In this document: positions 27,641 through 36,601 of the stretch, in pieces
Layout: each line of letters begins with the position of its first letter
Position numbering within the stretch: position 1 is the first letter of the stretch
Assembly: GCF_013166515.1 (NCBI RefSeq)
Contig: NZ_JABKKJ010000023.1
Location: 1 to 39,151, forward strand
From: Xylanibacter caecicola
GTDB lineage: Bacteria > Bacteroidota > Bacteroidia > Bacteroidales > Bacteroidaceae
Direction of reading: 5' to 3'
Length of the DNA stretch: 39,151 bases
Position numbers and translations under genes: made by a program
Notes under the pieces: generated by a model
Databases searched by the model: none
Told to the model about the DNA's origin: nothing
The model's input: only the letters and a program-made list of their open reading frames with translations

Positions 27641-28063
27641 ATGACAATGATAAAACGTATAAATAAAATATTCCTCACATTGTTCACCATAACGGCTATG
27701 ATGAACTGTTTATGCTCATGCGATGACTATCCTGTTGATGAGGACGGGCTATTGATTACCGGGCGCCAAGATTGCTACGTGGGAAGTTTCGAACTACTGG
27801 GAGAGGATCATCACTCCGTAATAGCCACAGTAAAAGTAGACACTGTGGCATGCGAAATTCATGCCGAACTGATGTATGGCACAAACCTGAAGAAACTATG
27901 GCCTCAGTTTTCGCTGGCTACAGACTGCAAAATATCACCGAAGATTACGGGCTGGGAAGATTTCTCCAATATCGAGAAACCGCGTAAATGGACCATAATA
28001 TCGGGAAACCGAAAGGTAAAAAAAGAATATACATTATATATTACAGTTCAGCAACCGGATTAA
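27641..28063 (+). CDS. PUL surface lipoprotein, DUF5018-like
   Basis: This 140-residue protein has a lipoprotein signal ending CLCSC and an acidic stretch (DDYPVDEDG) that fits export to the cell surface. The mature part (ITGRQDCYVGSFELLG, DCKISPKITGWEDFS, RKWTIISGNRKVKKEYTLYITVQ) resembles a DUF5018-type beta-sandwich repeat; the match is tentative. Its place right after susCD suggests a small surface glycan-binding protein. ATG 27641 or 27647 is preferred, because the upstream ATG at 27617 lies in the terminal repeat of the MITE. Confidence 0.78.
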   Translation: MTMIKRINKIFLTLFTITAMMNCLCSCDDYPVDEDGLLITGRQDCYVGSFELLGEDHHSVIATVKVDTVACEIHAELMYGTNLKKLWPQFSLATDCKISPKITGWEDFSNIEKPRKWTIISGNRKVKKEYTLYITVQQPD

Positions 28064-28097
28064 AAACACATTGACAAATGCCTAATATTATAAAGAA

Positions 28098-29093
28098 ATG
28101 AAAAATATTAATACGATTATCGGATTATCTCTATCCGTTTTGGTACTAAGCATAACAGTTGCATGCAACGATGATGATGCCTACACGCTTCCGGAAGGAA
28201 TAAAGAATTTATCTGACGATTGCCTGAAAAATTCAATTGGTGTAAACATGGTCGGACAAAGTATTGATTTCTCATACGCCATGGCTATGCCCAAAGGCAC
28301 AGGTCATATCATAGAGGCATCGGTGAAAGCATCGGCAAAGGGCTCCGATGGTACATACCTGGATAACATGTCATATCACACTAACGGCGGATACGACGAG
28401 GGCGTCATGATTGGTAATAAATGTGAGAATTATGACAACATAACCAAAGTGACATTTACCCGCGACACATGTGCCGCCACCTTACGCTATTTCTATATCA
28501 TCCCTGAAGAACTTAGGGGCAAAGAGGTTTCATTCGAGTTTTCATCCAAAGACAGCAATGGCAATAGGACTACCAGAAAAATGGGACCATACTCCATATC
28601 AAATATGGACATGGCACTTGATATAAAACTAAAAAACAAAGACTGCTTCTCCATCAGCCGGATGAGGGTGCTTACAAAGGAAGAAGCGGAGGCTAATCCG
28701 GAAGATGTGGACTTTGTATATTCGTTCCAGATAAAAAGAGGTGTTACTTTCAACCATGCGTTCATATCACCTACCCAAGCAAATCTGACGCAATACATGC
28801 AAGGTATAACATTGCCCGGCGGAATATCCAACAGCACGAAGATGGCTCGTACATACGGTAGTTGCGACCAGCAACTGGCACGTAACGAAAACGCTGTATT
28901 CGTGGATGATATTGACATGAAGAAAAAGACTTTCGACAACACTCAGGACTTCATGATTAACATCATTGAGAAAGGTGGTGCGTGGATGGAAACTGCCGAT
29001 GGCAAGTATAGAGCATACGTCTACGTAAATACTGCTGCTTCGAATAAAGGAGGAATGACAATCAGTCTGAAACGTCTTAAGATGCAGCAATGA
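28098..29093 (+). CDS. PUL surface lipoprotein, DUF4466-like
   Basis: This 331-residue protein has a lipoprotein signal ending TVAC and an acidic N-terminus (NDDDAYTLPEG). The body is beta-rich (IDFSYAMAMPKGTGHIIEASV, VSFEFSSKDSNGNRT) and resembles the DUF4466 family of PUL-encoded lipoproteins; this name is from memory and is moderately certain. The likely role is a surface glycan-binding protein beside SusD. Its stop overlaps the start of the BNR_4-GH88 gene in an ATGA arrangement, so the two are translationally coupled. Confidence 0.75.
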   Translation: MKNINTIIGLSLSVLVLSITVACNDDDAYTLPEGIKNLSDDCLKNSIGVNMVGQSIDFSYAMAMPKGTGHIIEASVKASAKGSDGTYLDNMSYHTNGGYDEGVMIGNKCENYDNITKVTFTRDTCAATLRYFYIIPEELRGKEVSFEFSSKDSNGNRTTRKMGPYSISNMDMALDIKLKNKDCFSISRMRVLTKEEAEANPEDVDFVYSFQIKRGVTFNHAFISPTQANLTQYMQGITLPGGISNSTKMARTYGSCDQQLARNENAVFVDDIDMKKKTFDNTQDFMINIIEKGGAWMETADGKYRAYVYVNTAASNKGGMTISLKRLKMQQ

Positions 29094-31582
29094 TGAGAAA
29101 ATATATCATATCATTTGCAATGCTACTTTGCATGCCATTATCCATGGGTGCAAAATCAAGTAAGGCTGAAGGATACCGTGGTATATGGTATTCGTTGAAC
29201 CAGTTCTCTGAATATGGTGACAAGTACTCCGGCGGACTGGGCACTTATACAGCAGACCATACACCGACTGCCGTCTATGCAAAGAAAGCGAAAAAAACTT
29301 TTTTCCTTTACGGTGGCACGACAAAAGCCGACGAACGACATCTGCAAGTATGCATCGGAGCATATAACCATAAAACGGGCAAAGTGACACGTCCTGTCAT
29401 CGTATGCGACAAAAAAGGTGTAGACGACCCTCACGACAACGGTTCGATATGTATCACGCCAGACGGTCACATCTGGGTGTTTGTGAGTGGACGGAACGTT
29501 ACTCGCAAAGGGCAGATATTCCGTAGTGTCAAACCATATGACATCAATGATTTTGAAGAGGTTTATAAAGGAGTGTTTACTTATCCTCAACCATACTATG
29601 TTGAAGGTAAAGGCTTTATCTTGCTCTATACCATGTACACTGCTCCCAATACCCGTGGACGAGAGTTGTATTTCTCCACCAGCAAAGACGGACGTGAATG
29701 GACAGAGGCTAAGAAAATAGGCGCGATAGAAGGACACTACCAGATAAGCGTACAGGACGGACAACGTATTATAACAGCCTTCAACTATCACCCACGCAGC
29801 TCTGCCGATACGCGTACCAACCTGTATGTCATGCAGACTACAGACATGGGCAAGACATGGAAGAACATCAAAGGCGATGTTCTTTCCACACCTCTGAACG
29901 AACCGTACAACCCTGCATTGGTGAGAGATACCAAGAAAGAGGATAAGCTGTTATATCTGAATGATATAAACATAGACAAAGACGGCAATCCTGCTGTGCT
30001 TGCAATAAAAAGCAGTCATTATCAACCCGGACCGAAGGGTAACCCGAGAGAATGGATACTTTACAGATATAACGGCAAGACATGGACCGAACAGACTATC
30101 TGCACATCTACTCATAACTACGATATGGGATCGCTCTACATCAATGGTAATGAGTTGAATATCATAGGACCAACAGAACCCGGTCCCCAGTATTATGGTA
30201 CAGGTGGAGAAATGGCACTATGGAACAGCCGCGACAATGGTATATCATGGGAAAAAGTCCGCAACATTACCGGCAACAGCGACAGCAACCACTCGTATGC
30301 ACGTCGTCCGTTGTTTGCCCGCAATGATTTCTATGCATTCTGGGCAGACGGTAACAGTAATCATATCACTCCGTCATACTTATATTTCTGTAACAAAGAA
30401 GGTAACAAACTGTGGCGGTTGCCTTACACTATGGAAGATGACGAAGTTATGCCTGAACGAGTATCAATGGAAGATAATAACCAAGGATGGATAAATAAAG
30501 CTCTGACAAGTGCACTGAAACAATCTGAAATATTACTAAGTGAAATCGAGGCAAAAGGCGAAGGCGTCTTTCCTCGTTCTGTAGATATGAACGGCAAGCT
30601 GATGCTGAGCGATGCAAGTTGGTGGTGCAGCGGTTTCTTTCCCGGAGTGCTATGGCAATTGTATGAAGCGACCAACAGTAAGAGAATGCACGACGGAGCA
30701 CTCCGGCTAACTCTGCAACTGGCTTCGCAACAATACAACAAAACCACTCATGACCTTGGTTTCATGATGTACTGCAGCTATGGGCAGGCATACAAATATC
30801 ATACTACGAAACATATCAGGCAAGTTCTTGTGAATGCGGCTTATTCTCTGTCATCAAGATTCAACGGCAATGTGGGCTGTATCCAATCGTGGGAGCCTTG
30901 GAACTGGTGGCAGTTCCCTGTCATAATTGACAACATGATGAATCTGGAACTGTTGATGTGGGCTGCCAATGAAACAGGAGACACCAATCTGAGAGATATA
31001 GCTATACGCCACGCAGACACAACCATGAAAAATCACTTTCGCGATGATTTGAGTTCATACCATGTCGTGTCTTATAAAAAGAATTCGGGCGAGGTAGAAT
31101 TTCAAGGTACCAATCAAGGGGCAAGCGACTCTTCGGCATGGGCAAGAGGTCAGGCATGGGGATTATATGGCTACACAATGATGTATAGATTTACACATGA
31201 CAAAAAGTATCTATACATGGCACAGGGAATTGCCAAGTTCATGATAAATCATCCCAACATGCCAAAAGACTACATACCTTACTGGGATTTTTCAAGGCAC
31301 GACTACCGTGACTCTTCATCGGCAGCAATAATGGCTTCTGCCCTGCTTGAACTTGCATCATACAGCGATGAATGTGACGCTCAAGAATTTATCAACATTG
31401 CAATAAAGCAACTGAAAAATTTGTCTTCCGGAAAATACCTTGCACGACATGGTGCACAGCACGGTTTCATATTGAAGCATGGTGTAGGCAACTACCCTAT
31501 CAATTCCGAGATCGATGCTCCGCTTAGCTATGGTGACTACTACTATATTGAAGCGCTCATAAGACTGAAGAAAAAACGATAA
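29090..31582 (+). CDS. BNR_4 (putative lyase)-GH88 fusion enzyme
   Basis: This 830-residue protein has a signal peptide (about 1-21) and two halves. Residues about 25-450 resemble the BNR_4 seven-bladed propeller found in ulvan-lyase-type polysaccharide lyases; VDDPHDNGSICITPDGHIWVFVSGRN (split: VDDPHDNGSI at 111-120) places a conserved His at 115. Residues about 465-826 are a GH88 unsaturated glucuronyl hydrolase (alpha/alpha barrel): Asp555 in THDLGFM and Asp614 in IIDNMMNL match the two catalytic Asp positions, with SSAWARGQAWGLYGYT following. A lyase would make a 4,5-unsaturated uronic acid and GH88 would remove it, so the fusion is chemically sensible. Lyase activity is inferred; the propeller could instead be non-catalytic or a hydrolase. 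Confidence 0.85.
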   Translation: MMRKYIISFAMLLCMPLSMGAKSSKAEGYRGIWYSLNQFSEYGDKYSGGLGTYTADHTPTAVYAKKAKKTFFLYGGTTKADERHLQVCIGAYNHKTGKVTRPVIVCDKKGVDDPHDNGSICITPDGHIWVFVSGRNVTRKGQIFRSVKPYDINDFEEVYKGVFTYPQPYYVEGKGFILLYTMYTAPNTRGRELYFSTSKDGREWTEAKKIGAIEGHYQISVQDGQRIITAFNYHPRSSADTRTNLYVMQTTDMGKTWKNIKGDVLSTPLNEPYNPALVRDTKKEDKLLYLNDINIDKDGNPAVLAIKSSHYQPGPKGNPREWILYRYNGKTWTEQTICTSTHNYDMGSLYINGNELNIIGPTEPGPQYYGTGGEMALWNSRDNGISWEKVRNITGNSDSNHSYARRPLFARNDFYAFWADGNSNHITPSYLYFCNKEGNKLWRLPYTMEDDEVMPERVSMEDNNQGWINKALTSALKQSEILLSEIEAKGEGVFPRSVDMNGKLMLSDASWWCSGFFPGVLWQLYEATNSKRMHDGALRLTLQLASQQYNKTTHDLGFMMYCSYGQAYKYHTTKHIRQVLVNAAYSLSSRFNGNVGCIQSWEPWNWWQFPVIIDNMMNLELLMWAANETGDTNLRDIAIRHADTTMKNHFRDDLSSYHVVSYKKNSGEVEFQGTNQGASDSSAWARGQAWGLYGYTMMYRFTHDKKYLYMAQGIAKFMINHPNMPKDYIPYWDFSRHDYRDSSSAAIMASALLELASYSDECDAQEFINIAIKQLKNLSSGKYLARHGAQHGFILKHGVGNYPINSEIDAPLSYGDYYYIEALIRLKKKR

Positions 31583-31592
31583 AACTAAAAAA

Positions 31593-32975
31593 ATGAGAAT
31601 ACTGTTTCTACTGTTTGCCATGCTGTCGTCATTGACAATGACTGCACAGCAAAGATTTGAACCAAACTGGAAATCGCTTGACAAGCGCAAAACCCCATCA
31701 TGGTTTGAAGATGCCAAGTTTGGGATCTTCGTACACTGGGGTGTCTACTCCGTACCTGCATGGGCACCGAATGCCGACAATGTGTACACACGATATGCGG
31801 AGTGGTACTGGCATCGCATAATAGAAGGTACGCACGAAGGTGAGGAGTTCCTGAAATTTCACAAGACAATGTATGGAGAGAAAGCCAAATATCAGGATTT
31901 TGCGTCCCTATTTAATGCAGAGTTATTCAATGCCGACCAGTGGGCATCACTATTCAAGCGTTCGGGAGCGAGATACATCGTACTCACTTCAAAACATCAT
32001 GAAGGTTTCACACTATGGCCTTCGGCCGAGAGCGTAAACTGGAACTCTGTTGACATCGGTCCTCACAGGGATATCTGTGGAGAACTGACGGATGCCGTGA
32101 GACTGACAGGACTCAAGATGGGGTTCTACTATTCTTTATATGAATGGTATCATCCGCTCTATCGTACGGATGTCAACAGATATGTAGCAGAACACATGTT
32201 GCCTCAGCTAAAGGATCTGACAGAGCGATACAAACCGGAGATAATATGGACCGACGGAGAATGGGAACAGACCGACAAGACATGGAGAGCCGAAGAGTTC
32301 CTCAGCTGGCTTTACAATGACTCACCTGTAAGGAAGACCGTAGTGGTAAACGATCGTTGGGGACGTGACACACGTGGAAAGCATGGTAGTTTTTATACAA
32401 CGGAGTATGACCTTGTTCACGATGACGACGCAAAGAACATGACCTACACCCATCCATGGGAAGAGTGCAGAGGCATCGCCGGTTCGTTTGGTTTCAACAG
32501 AGGAGAGAATATCGAGGATTATTCTACAGCCAAACAACTCATAGAAATATTGATTGACAAGGTCTCGAGAGGCGGCAATCTCTTGTTGAATGTCGGTCCC
32601 ACAGCAGACGGTCGTATACCTGTCATCATGCAGGAACGCCTGTTGCAGATAGGCAAGTGGCTGTCTGTTAACGGTGAGGCTATATATAACTCACGTCAAT
32701 GGAATAATATGCCTCAAGAAAACCGTCGGCAAGGTGTATACTATACTGTCAATGCCAATAATACATACGCCCTTCTTACCAATACCCAAAAGCAGACACT
32801 ATATATAAAAGGTGTAAAGAATCCTACAGAAATCAGTATGTTGGGCTACAATAAGCCTATCTCATGGCATAAGACTGCAGATGGCATCAAAATAGAGATT
32901 CCCGCAATAAGCGTTGAAGAGAGTCCCTGCGACTATGCTTGGGTAGTGAAAATAATATCTCATGAAGCAAAATGA
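31593..32975 (+). CDS. GH29 alpha-L-fucosidase
   Basis: This 460-residue secreted retaining exo-glycosidase has a signal peptide ending MTAQQ and a catalytic barrel with KFGIFVHWGVYSVPAW, LTSKHHEGFTLWPS and the nucleophile Asp221 in IIWTDGEW. NLLLNVGPTADGRIP is typical of the family. It would remove terminal alpha-L-fucose, or a close relative such as L-galactose, from oligosaccharides in the periplasm. It is the last gene of the PUL operon, 10 bp after the GH88 fusion. A weak hairpin follows at 32980-32995. Confidence 0.93.
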   Translation: MRILFLLFAMLSSLTMTAQQRFEPNWKSLDKRKTPSWFEDAKFGIFVHWGVYSVPAWAPNADNVYTRYAEWYWHRIIEGTHEGEEFLKFHKTMYGEKAKYQDFASLFNAELFNADQWASLFKRSGARYIVLTSKHHEGFTLWPSAESVNWNSVDIGPHRDICGELTDAVRLTGLKMGFYYSLYEWYHPLYRTDVNRYVAEHMLPQLKDLTERYKPEIIWTDGEWEQTDKTWRAEEFLSWLYNDSPVRKTVVVNDRWGRDTRGKHGSFYTTEYDLVHDDDAKNMTYTHPWEECRGIAGSFGFNRGENIEDYSTAKQLIEILIDKVSRGGNLLLNVGPTADGRIPVIMQERLLQIGKWLSVNGEAIYNSRQWNNMPQENRRQGVYYTVNANNTYALLTNTQKQTLYIKGVKNPTEISMLGYNKPISWHKTADGIKIEIPAISVEESPCDYAWVVKIISHEAK

Positions 32976-33174
32976 CAAGCACGATACCCTTCGTGGTGTA
33001 TTATTCATCGAACTCAAAATACATGTTTTTCACTCTATACATGTCATATTACACGGTAATTAGTACTCCGTTACAAAGTAATTAATGCGATTTCGACGAA
33101 TTATACAATCTACCCACTGTCTCTCCTTTGGAAAAAGGAAGAACACAGTTTTGGTATTCTTCACTCTGTTACCT

Positions 33175-33310
33175 GTGACACTTGTGACACTAATGACACT
33201 TGTCTATATAAAGACCTGAAAAATATAAAATATATGTCCTTTAAAGGAAGGGTATTTATTATATATAGGAATGTTATAAGAACAGGTGTCATTAGTGACA
33301 CAAGTGTCAC
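33175..33310. repeat. Long inverted repeat built of 9-bp units
   Basis: The left arm 33175-33204 consists of GTGACACTT, GTGACACTA and ATGACACTT in tandem. The right arm 33281-33310 is its reverse complement with 2 mismatches in 30 bp. The loop is about 76 bp and AT-rich. It lies within the 407-bp insert of repeat copy B. Confidence 0.8.
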
Positions 33311-33352
33311 AAGAACCATTTCATGTTATAACCTCCCACCCCCTGTCCTCAT

Positions 33353-33462
33353 AAAGTACGCCACTTAACATCGCAAACCTACGCACTTTACACTGTAAAC
33401 CTACGCACTTTACAACGTGATGTTACGCACATCACAGGCTAAAGTGGCATACTTTACGTGGG
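33353..33462. repeat. Five-unit palindromic array, 22-bp period
   Basis: Units begin at 33353, 33375, 33397, 33419 and 33441. Units 2 and 3 share AAACCTACGCACTTTACA exactly. Unit 4 has arms GATGT/ACATC around TACGC, and unit 5 has AAAGT/ACTTT around GGCAT. Sequence differs between units while period and pairing persist. Confidence 0.82.
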
Positions 33463-33845
33463 GTGGGAATAAGTGTAAATTCATCACATGTTGATTAATA
33501 CTTCCTTGCTTTCCAAAACATGCTCTTTTACATTCTGAAAGGTGACATATTGGAACGTAAAAGACGGCATATTACAGGATGAAACAAGGCTTATTGAAAA
33601 GAAACAAAACACACACTTCCAGATATTTACGTAATAAATAACAACAAAAGACATTATCCGAATATTTGACAAAAGAATAAAACAATTTATTCCCGCATTT
33701 ATAAATTCTTCTTTCTTGCTGTCTGCAAAGACAATAAATATTTCCGACAAAAACAAATCAGCCTTTTCAACACGCTATTTCTCCATACATATATTTATAT
33801 CCGTTTCGGATAGTTACAAACAACAACGTGGTACGTTATAGGGAT

Positions 33846-34718
33846 ATGAAAAAGATACATATTTATATCATGTCTGCGCTTCTTGCCATAAGTTCGTTCA
33901 TGCCTGAACTTGCAATGGCACAACAGCGCTATCAGGTTGGCGTTTGCGACTGGATGGTATTGAAACGCCAGAAATTGGGAGAATTCAAACTTGCCCACGA
34001 ACTTGGATGTGACGGATTAGAAATGGACATGGGCGGACTGGGACGCCGCGACTCGTTCGACAACAAGTTAAGAAATCCTGAAATGGTTAAAGTGTTCAGA
34101 CATACAGCGGACAGTTTCAATATTAAAATAGGTGCAATTGCCATGTCCGGATTTTACGGACAGAGCTTTGCTAAGAAAGCAACTTACAAATGGCTCATTG
34201 AAGACTGTCTCAACACAATGGAAGTAATGGATGTGAAAGTCGCATTCCTACCGTTAGGAGGATGCGGCAATAACTGGACGGACTCTCTGCAATTACGCAA
34301 AGAGATTGTGACACGTCTGCATGAGGCGGGAGAGATGGCAAAGGCACGCGGAAAGGTAATCGGCATAGACACACCGCTCGATGCAAAAGGAAATCTGAAG
34401 CTGTTGAAAGAAATAGGTTCTGAGGGAATAAAGATATTCTATAAATTCCAGACTGCCGTAGAGAATGGTCTGGATATTGTCAAGGATATCAAAAAACTCG
34501 GCAAGGATAATATATGTGCCATACACGCCAGCAATACCGATGGCGTGTGGCTGCGCAATGATAAGGCTATAGACATGCCGGAAATAAAGAAGACACTCGA
34601 CAAAATGGGTTGGAGCGGATGGATGTTTGTTGAACGGAGCCGCGATATAAAACAGGTCCGCAACGTAAAGAAAAACTATGGTGAAAACGTTAAATACTTA
34701 AAAGAAATATTCCAATGA
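33846..34718 (+). CDS. Secreted sugar isomerase/epimerase-like TIM-barrel protein
   Basis: This 290-residue protein has a signal peptide (MKKIHIYIMSALLAIS to AMAQQ) and a fold of the xylose isomerase-like TIM-barrel superfamily (LAHELGCDGLEMDMGGLG, IGAIAMSGFYGQ, GKVIGIDTPLDAKG, ICAIHASNTDG, GWSGWMFVERS). Cytoplasmic relatives isomerise sugar phosphates, but export argues against a phosphorylated substrate. Some periplasmic relatives in Bacteroidota act on oxidised (3-keto) sugars; no partner oxidoreductase is in the window, so this is only a possibility. The start at 33846 gives the best signal peptide. Its stop overlaps the DUF3826 gene in an ATGA arrangement. Confidence 0.8.
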   Translation: MKKIHIYIMSALLAISSFMPELAMAQQRYQVGVCDWMVLKRQKLGEFKLAHELGCDGLEMDMGGLGRRDSFDNKLRNPEMVKVFRHTADSFNIKIGAIAMSGFYGQSFAKKATYKWLIEDCLNTMEVMDVKVAFLPLGGCGNNWTDSLQLRKEIVTRLHEAGEMAKARGKVIGIDTPLDAKGNLKLLKEIGSEGIKIFYKFQTAVENGLDIVKDIKKLGKDNICAIHASNTDGVWLRNDKAIDMPEIKKTLDKMGWSGWMFVERSRDIKQVRNVKKNYGENVKYLKEIFQ

Positions 34719-35380
34719 AAAAAGTCTTATTAATAACAATGGCGTTGCTCACATTAAATACAGCAACAATCAGGGCTATAGACCTGGACAAAGAAGGTCG
34801 TGACCCGCAATATGTAAACACAATCCTCGGACGTGCAAAGAAAGTAACCGATGCACTTGAAATAACAGGGACAGAGAAAGGCAATCAAGTTCTGAACATC
34901 GTTGCCAACCGCTACTTCAAACTTAACGACATCTATAACGAACGTGACAGTATAAAGAAAGTTGCCGGAACGCTCACAAGCGAAGCAAAGAAACAGAAGC
35001 AGCAAGAGGCAGAAAGCATAAAAGACATGAAGCTATATCGCTCACATTTCGGTTTTATAGCAGACCTGTCACTCTATCTTACAGACAAAGAGATAGAAAA
35101 AGTTAAAGACGTGATGACCTACAATGTAGTCAACGTAACATACAAGGCACAATGCGACATGATACCTACGCTGAAAGAAGAAGAGAAAGTGCAGATACTG
35201 TCATGGCTGAAAGAGGCACGCGAGTATGCAATCGATGCCGAAAGCTCAAAGAAAAAGCACGAAACATTCGGCAAGTACAAAGGCCGTATAAACAACTATT
35301 TGAGCAAACGCGGATACAACCTTACCAAAGAACGTGAGGAATGGGCAAAGCGCGTCAAGGCACGCGGAGAAACTTTATAA
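34715..35380 (+). CDS. DUF3826 secreted protein
   Basis: This 221-residue protein has a signal peptide (about 1-21) and a charged, helix-rich mature part (VANRYFKLNDIYNERDSI, SHFGFIADLSLYLTDKEIEKVKDVMTYN, TLKEEEKVQILSWLKEAREYA). It matches DUF3826, a family of unknown function seen near carbohydrate-degradation genes in Bacteroidota. It is translationally coupled to the isomerase-like gene, which suggests a joint periplasmic function. Confidence 0.85.
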   Translation: MKKVLLITMALLTLNTATIRAIDLDKEGRDPQYVNTILGRAKKVTDALEITGTEKGNQVLNIVANRYFKLNDIYNERDSIKKVAGTLTSEAKKQKQQEAESIKDMKLYRSHFGFIADLSLYLTDKEIEKVKDVMTYNVVNVTYKAQCDMIPTLKEEEKVQILSWLKEAREYAIDAESSKKKHETFGKYKGRINNYLSKRGYNLTKEREEWAKRVKARGETL

Positions 35381-35391
35381 TTGATCTTTAA

Positions 35392-35548
35392 GGAGATAAA
35401 GGGAGATATAATCAAGGAGATAGAAGAAGATATGAGGAGATAAGGGAAGATAAAATACGTATGTCTTGTATTTGTCATAAGACTAGACTATTGTCCTATA
35501 TCTTCCATGGCGCAAGCCACATATCTTCTCCTATCTTCTTTTATCTCC
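35392..35548. terminator. Inverted GGAGATA repeats between convergent genes
   Basis: GGAGATA or GAAGATA occurs at 35392, 35402, 35416, 35426, 35436 and 35446, mostly 10 bp apart. The complementary TATCTTC/TATCTCC occurs at 35499, 35522, 35532 and 35542. The two halves can form a long imperfect hairpin, which fits a bidirectional terminator between convergent genes. Confidence 0.6.
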
Positions 35549-35560
35549 TCTTTATTTAAA

Positions 35561-36094
35561 TTACTCCATCAACGTCATGTGATACCCCATACGTTTAAGC
35601 TGCACGGCAGCTCCCGCAAGATACAGTTGATGCAGACATGACACATACGCACGGAAAGCCACAGGCGTGCCTGCCTCAAAATTCTGATGACGCAACAGAC
35701 TGTAAACACGCGAAGCACACTCACCGACAAGTTTCTCGGTTGCCGAATAATCATCTCCGTCCAGCATCAAAACACTTTCGCGTACATATTCGTCCATATT
35801 GTCATATCCGCGTTTGTCGCGCATATAAACATACAGATCATCTATATTTGAATAAATCTCCCACTCCGTATCCCAATATTTTGCCACAGCCATACCTATA
35901 TACATCATCCAGCCTAACGAAACAGTGGGATAATCACCAAACTCACGCACACCATCGGGCAGATACGCCTTTGCTATTTGTTCCCATTTACCCTCCACAT
36001 CCGGGCATTCCGGCAAACGCTCGTCGAGCAATCCCAATACTCTTAAATATCTGTGCAAATCTTCACCAATCGCTTTTTCAAAATTCATATTCAT
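35561..36094 (-). CDS. Conserved protein of unknown function
   Basis: I do not recognise this 177-residue protein with confidence. It has no signal peptide or membrane segment. Notable blocks are FGDYPTVSLGWMMYIGMAVAKYWD, LYVYMRDKRGYDNMDEYVRESVL and FRAYVSCLHQLYLAGAAVQLKRMGYH, which suggest a helical cytoplasmic protein. Codon use and the upstream -7 element at 36202-36209 support a real gene. A second Met at 36088 is an alternative start. Confidence 0.75.
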   Translation of the reverse strand: MNMNFEKAIGEDLHRYLRVLGLLDERLPECPDVEGKWEQIAKAYLPDGVREFGDYPTVSLGWMMYIGMAVAKYWDTEWEIYSNIDDLYVYMRDKRGYDNMDEYVRESVLMLDGDDYSATEKLVGECASRVYSLLRHQNFEAGTPVAFRAYVSCLHQLYLAGAAVQLKRMGYHMTLME

Positions 36095-36601
36095 AAGTCA
36101 ACTATATTTTTACGGGTACAAGGGTGTGTAAAAAGGAGATAACTCCGTATTTTACATGACCTTCTTCTTGCGCCAAATGCTGAGACTCAACTTAGCTTAT
36201 ACAAAGATACAACAAGAAATTTATTTATACGAGGAGAAAACGGATAAAGATATTGTCCTTTATCCCCGAACTCGTGTAAATAATCGATATATCCGGAACA
36301 TATTTCAGACGGTATTCCATAAACATGAAATGCGCAACAAGAAAGTGGCGATAAATACAAAATATTTGTCAGAATATGGAAAGAAAGGAGATATTATACT
36401 GATTATATTAATAAAAAACGTACTTTTGCTTCATAAATCCGTGTCATGACACAAAAATATAGCACAAAACATGCTTTTTCAAAGGAAATACTATCCTAAC
36501 AAAACACAGACAAAATGACATACAATATAACAATAATTTGTTTCAGGCACCTGCTTGTTAAATAAAAGTCGTATCTTTACCGCAATTAATCTAATACACC
36601 T
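36095..36601. other. Gap between divergent genes
   Basis: This AT-rich gap has no convincing gene. The minus strand carries TATCTTTG (36209-36202) for the upstream gene. On the plus strand, TATCTTTA (36572-36579), 22 bp before the DUF6359 start, is a weak -7 element. Confidence 0.5.
36202..36209 (-). promoter_or_regulatory. -7 element of the 177-residue protein gene
   Basis: The minus strand reads TATCTTTG, about 108 bp before the start codon. There is no clear -33 element. Confidence 0.5.

Larger units (their letters stand above)
33048..33700. repeat. Interspersed repeat, copy B (right of PUL), interrupted
   Basis: The 870-bp gap after GH29 has no credible gene. Its ends match copy A at 12293-12540: 33048-33086 and 33494-33700. 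The inner 33087-33493 (407 bp) is absent from copy A and is flanked by ATTAAT on both sides (33081-33086 and 33494-33499), as expected of an insertion with a 6-bp duplication. Units starting at 33544, 33566 and 33588 (GACATATTG, GGCATATTA, GGCTTATTG) repeat the 22-bp period of copy A. Confidence 0.78.

Noticed and set aside
33353..33462. CRISPR array
   Set aside because: The units repeat head to tail every 22 bp without unique spacers, and no cas gene is in the window.
36156..36449. 97-residue plus-strand reading frame
   Set aside because: It lies over the promoter region of the minus-strand gene, has no recognisable domain or good promoter, and its composition looks random.
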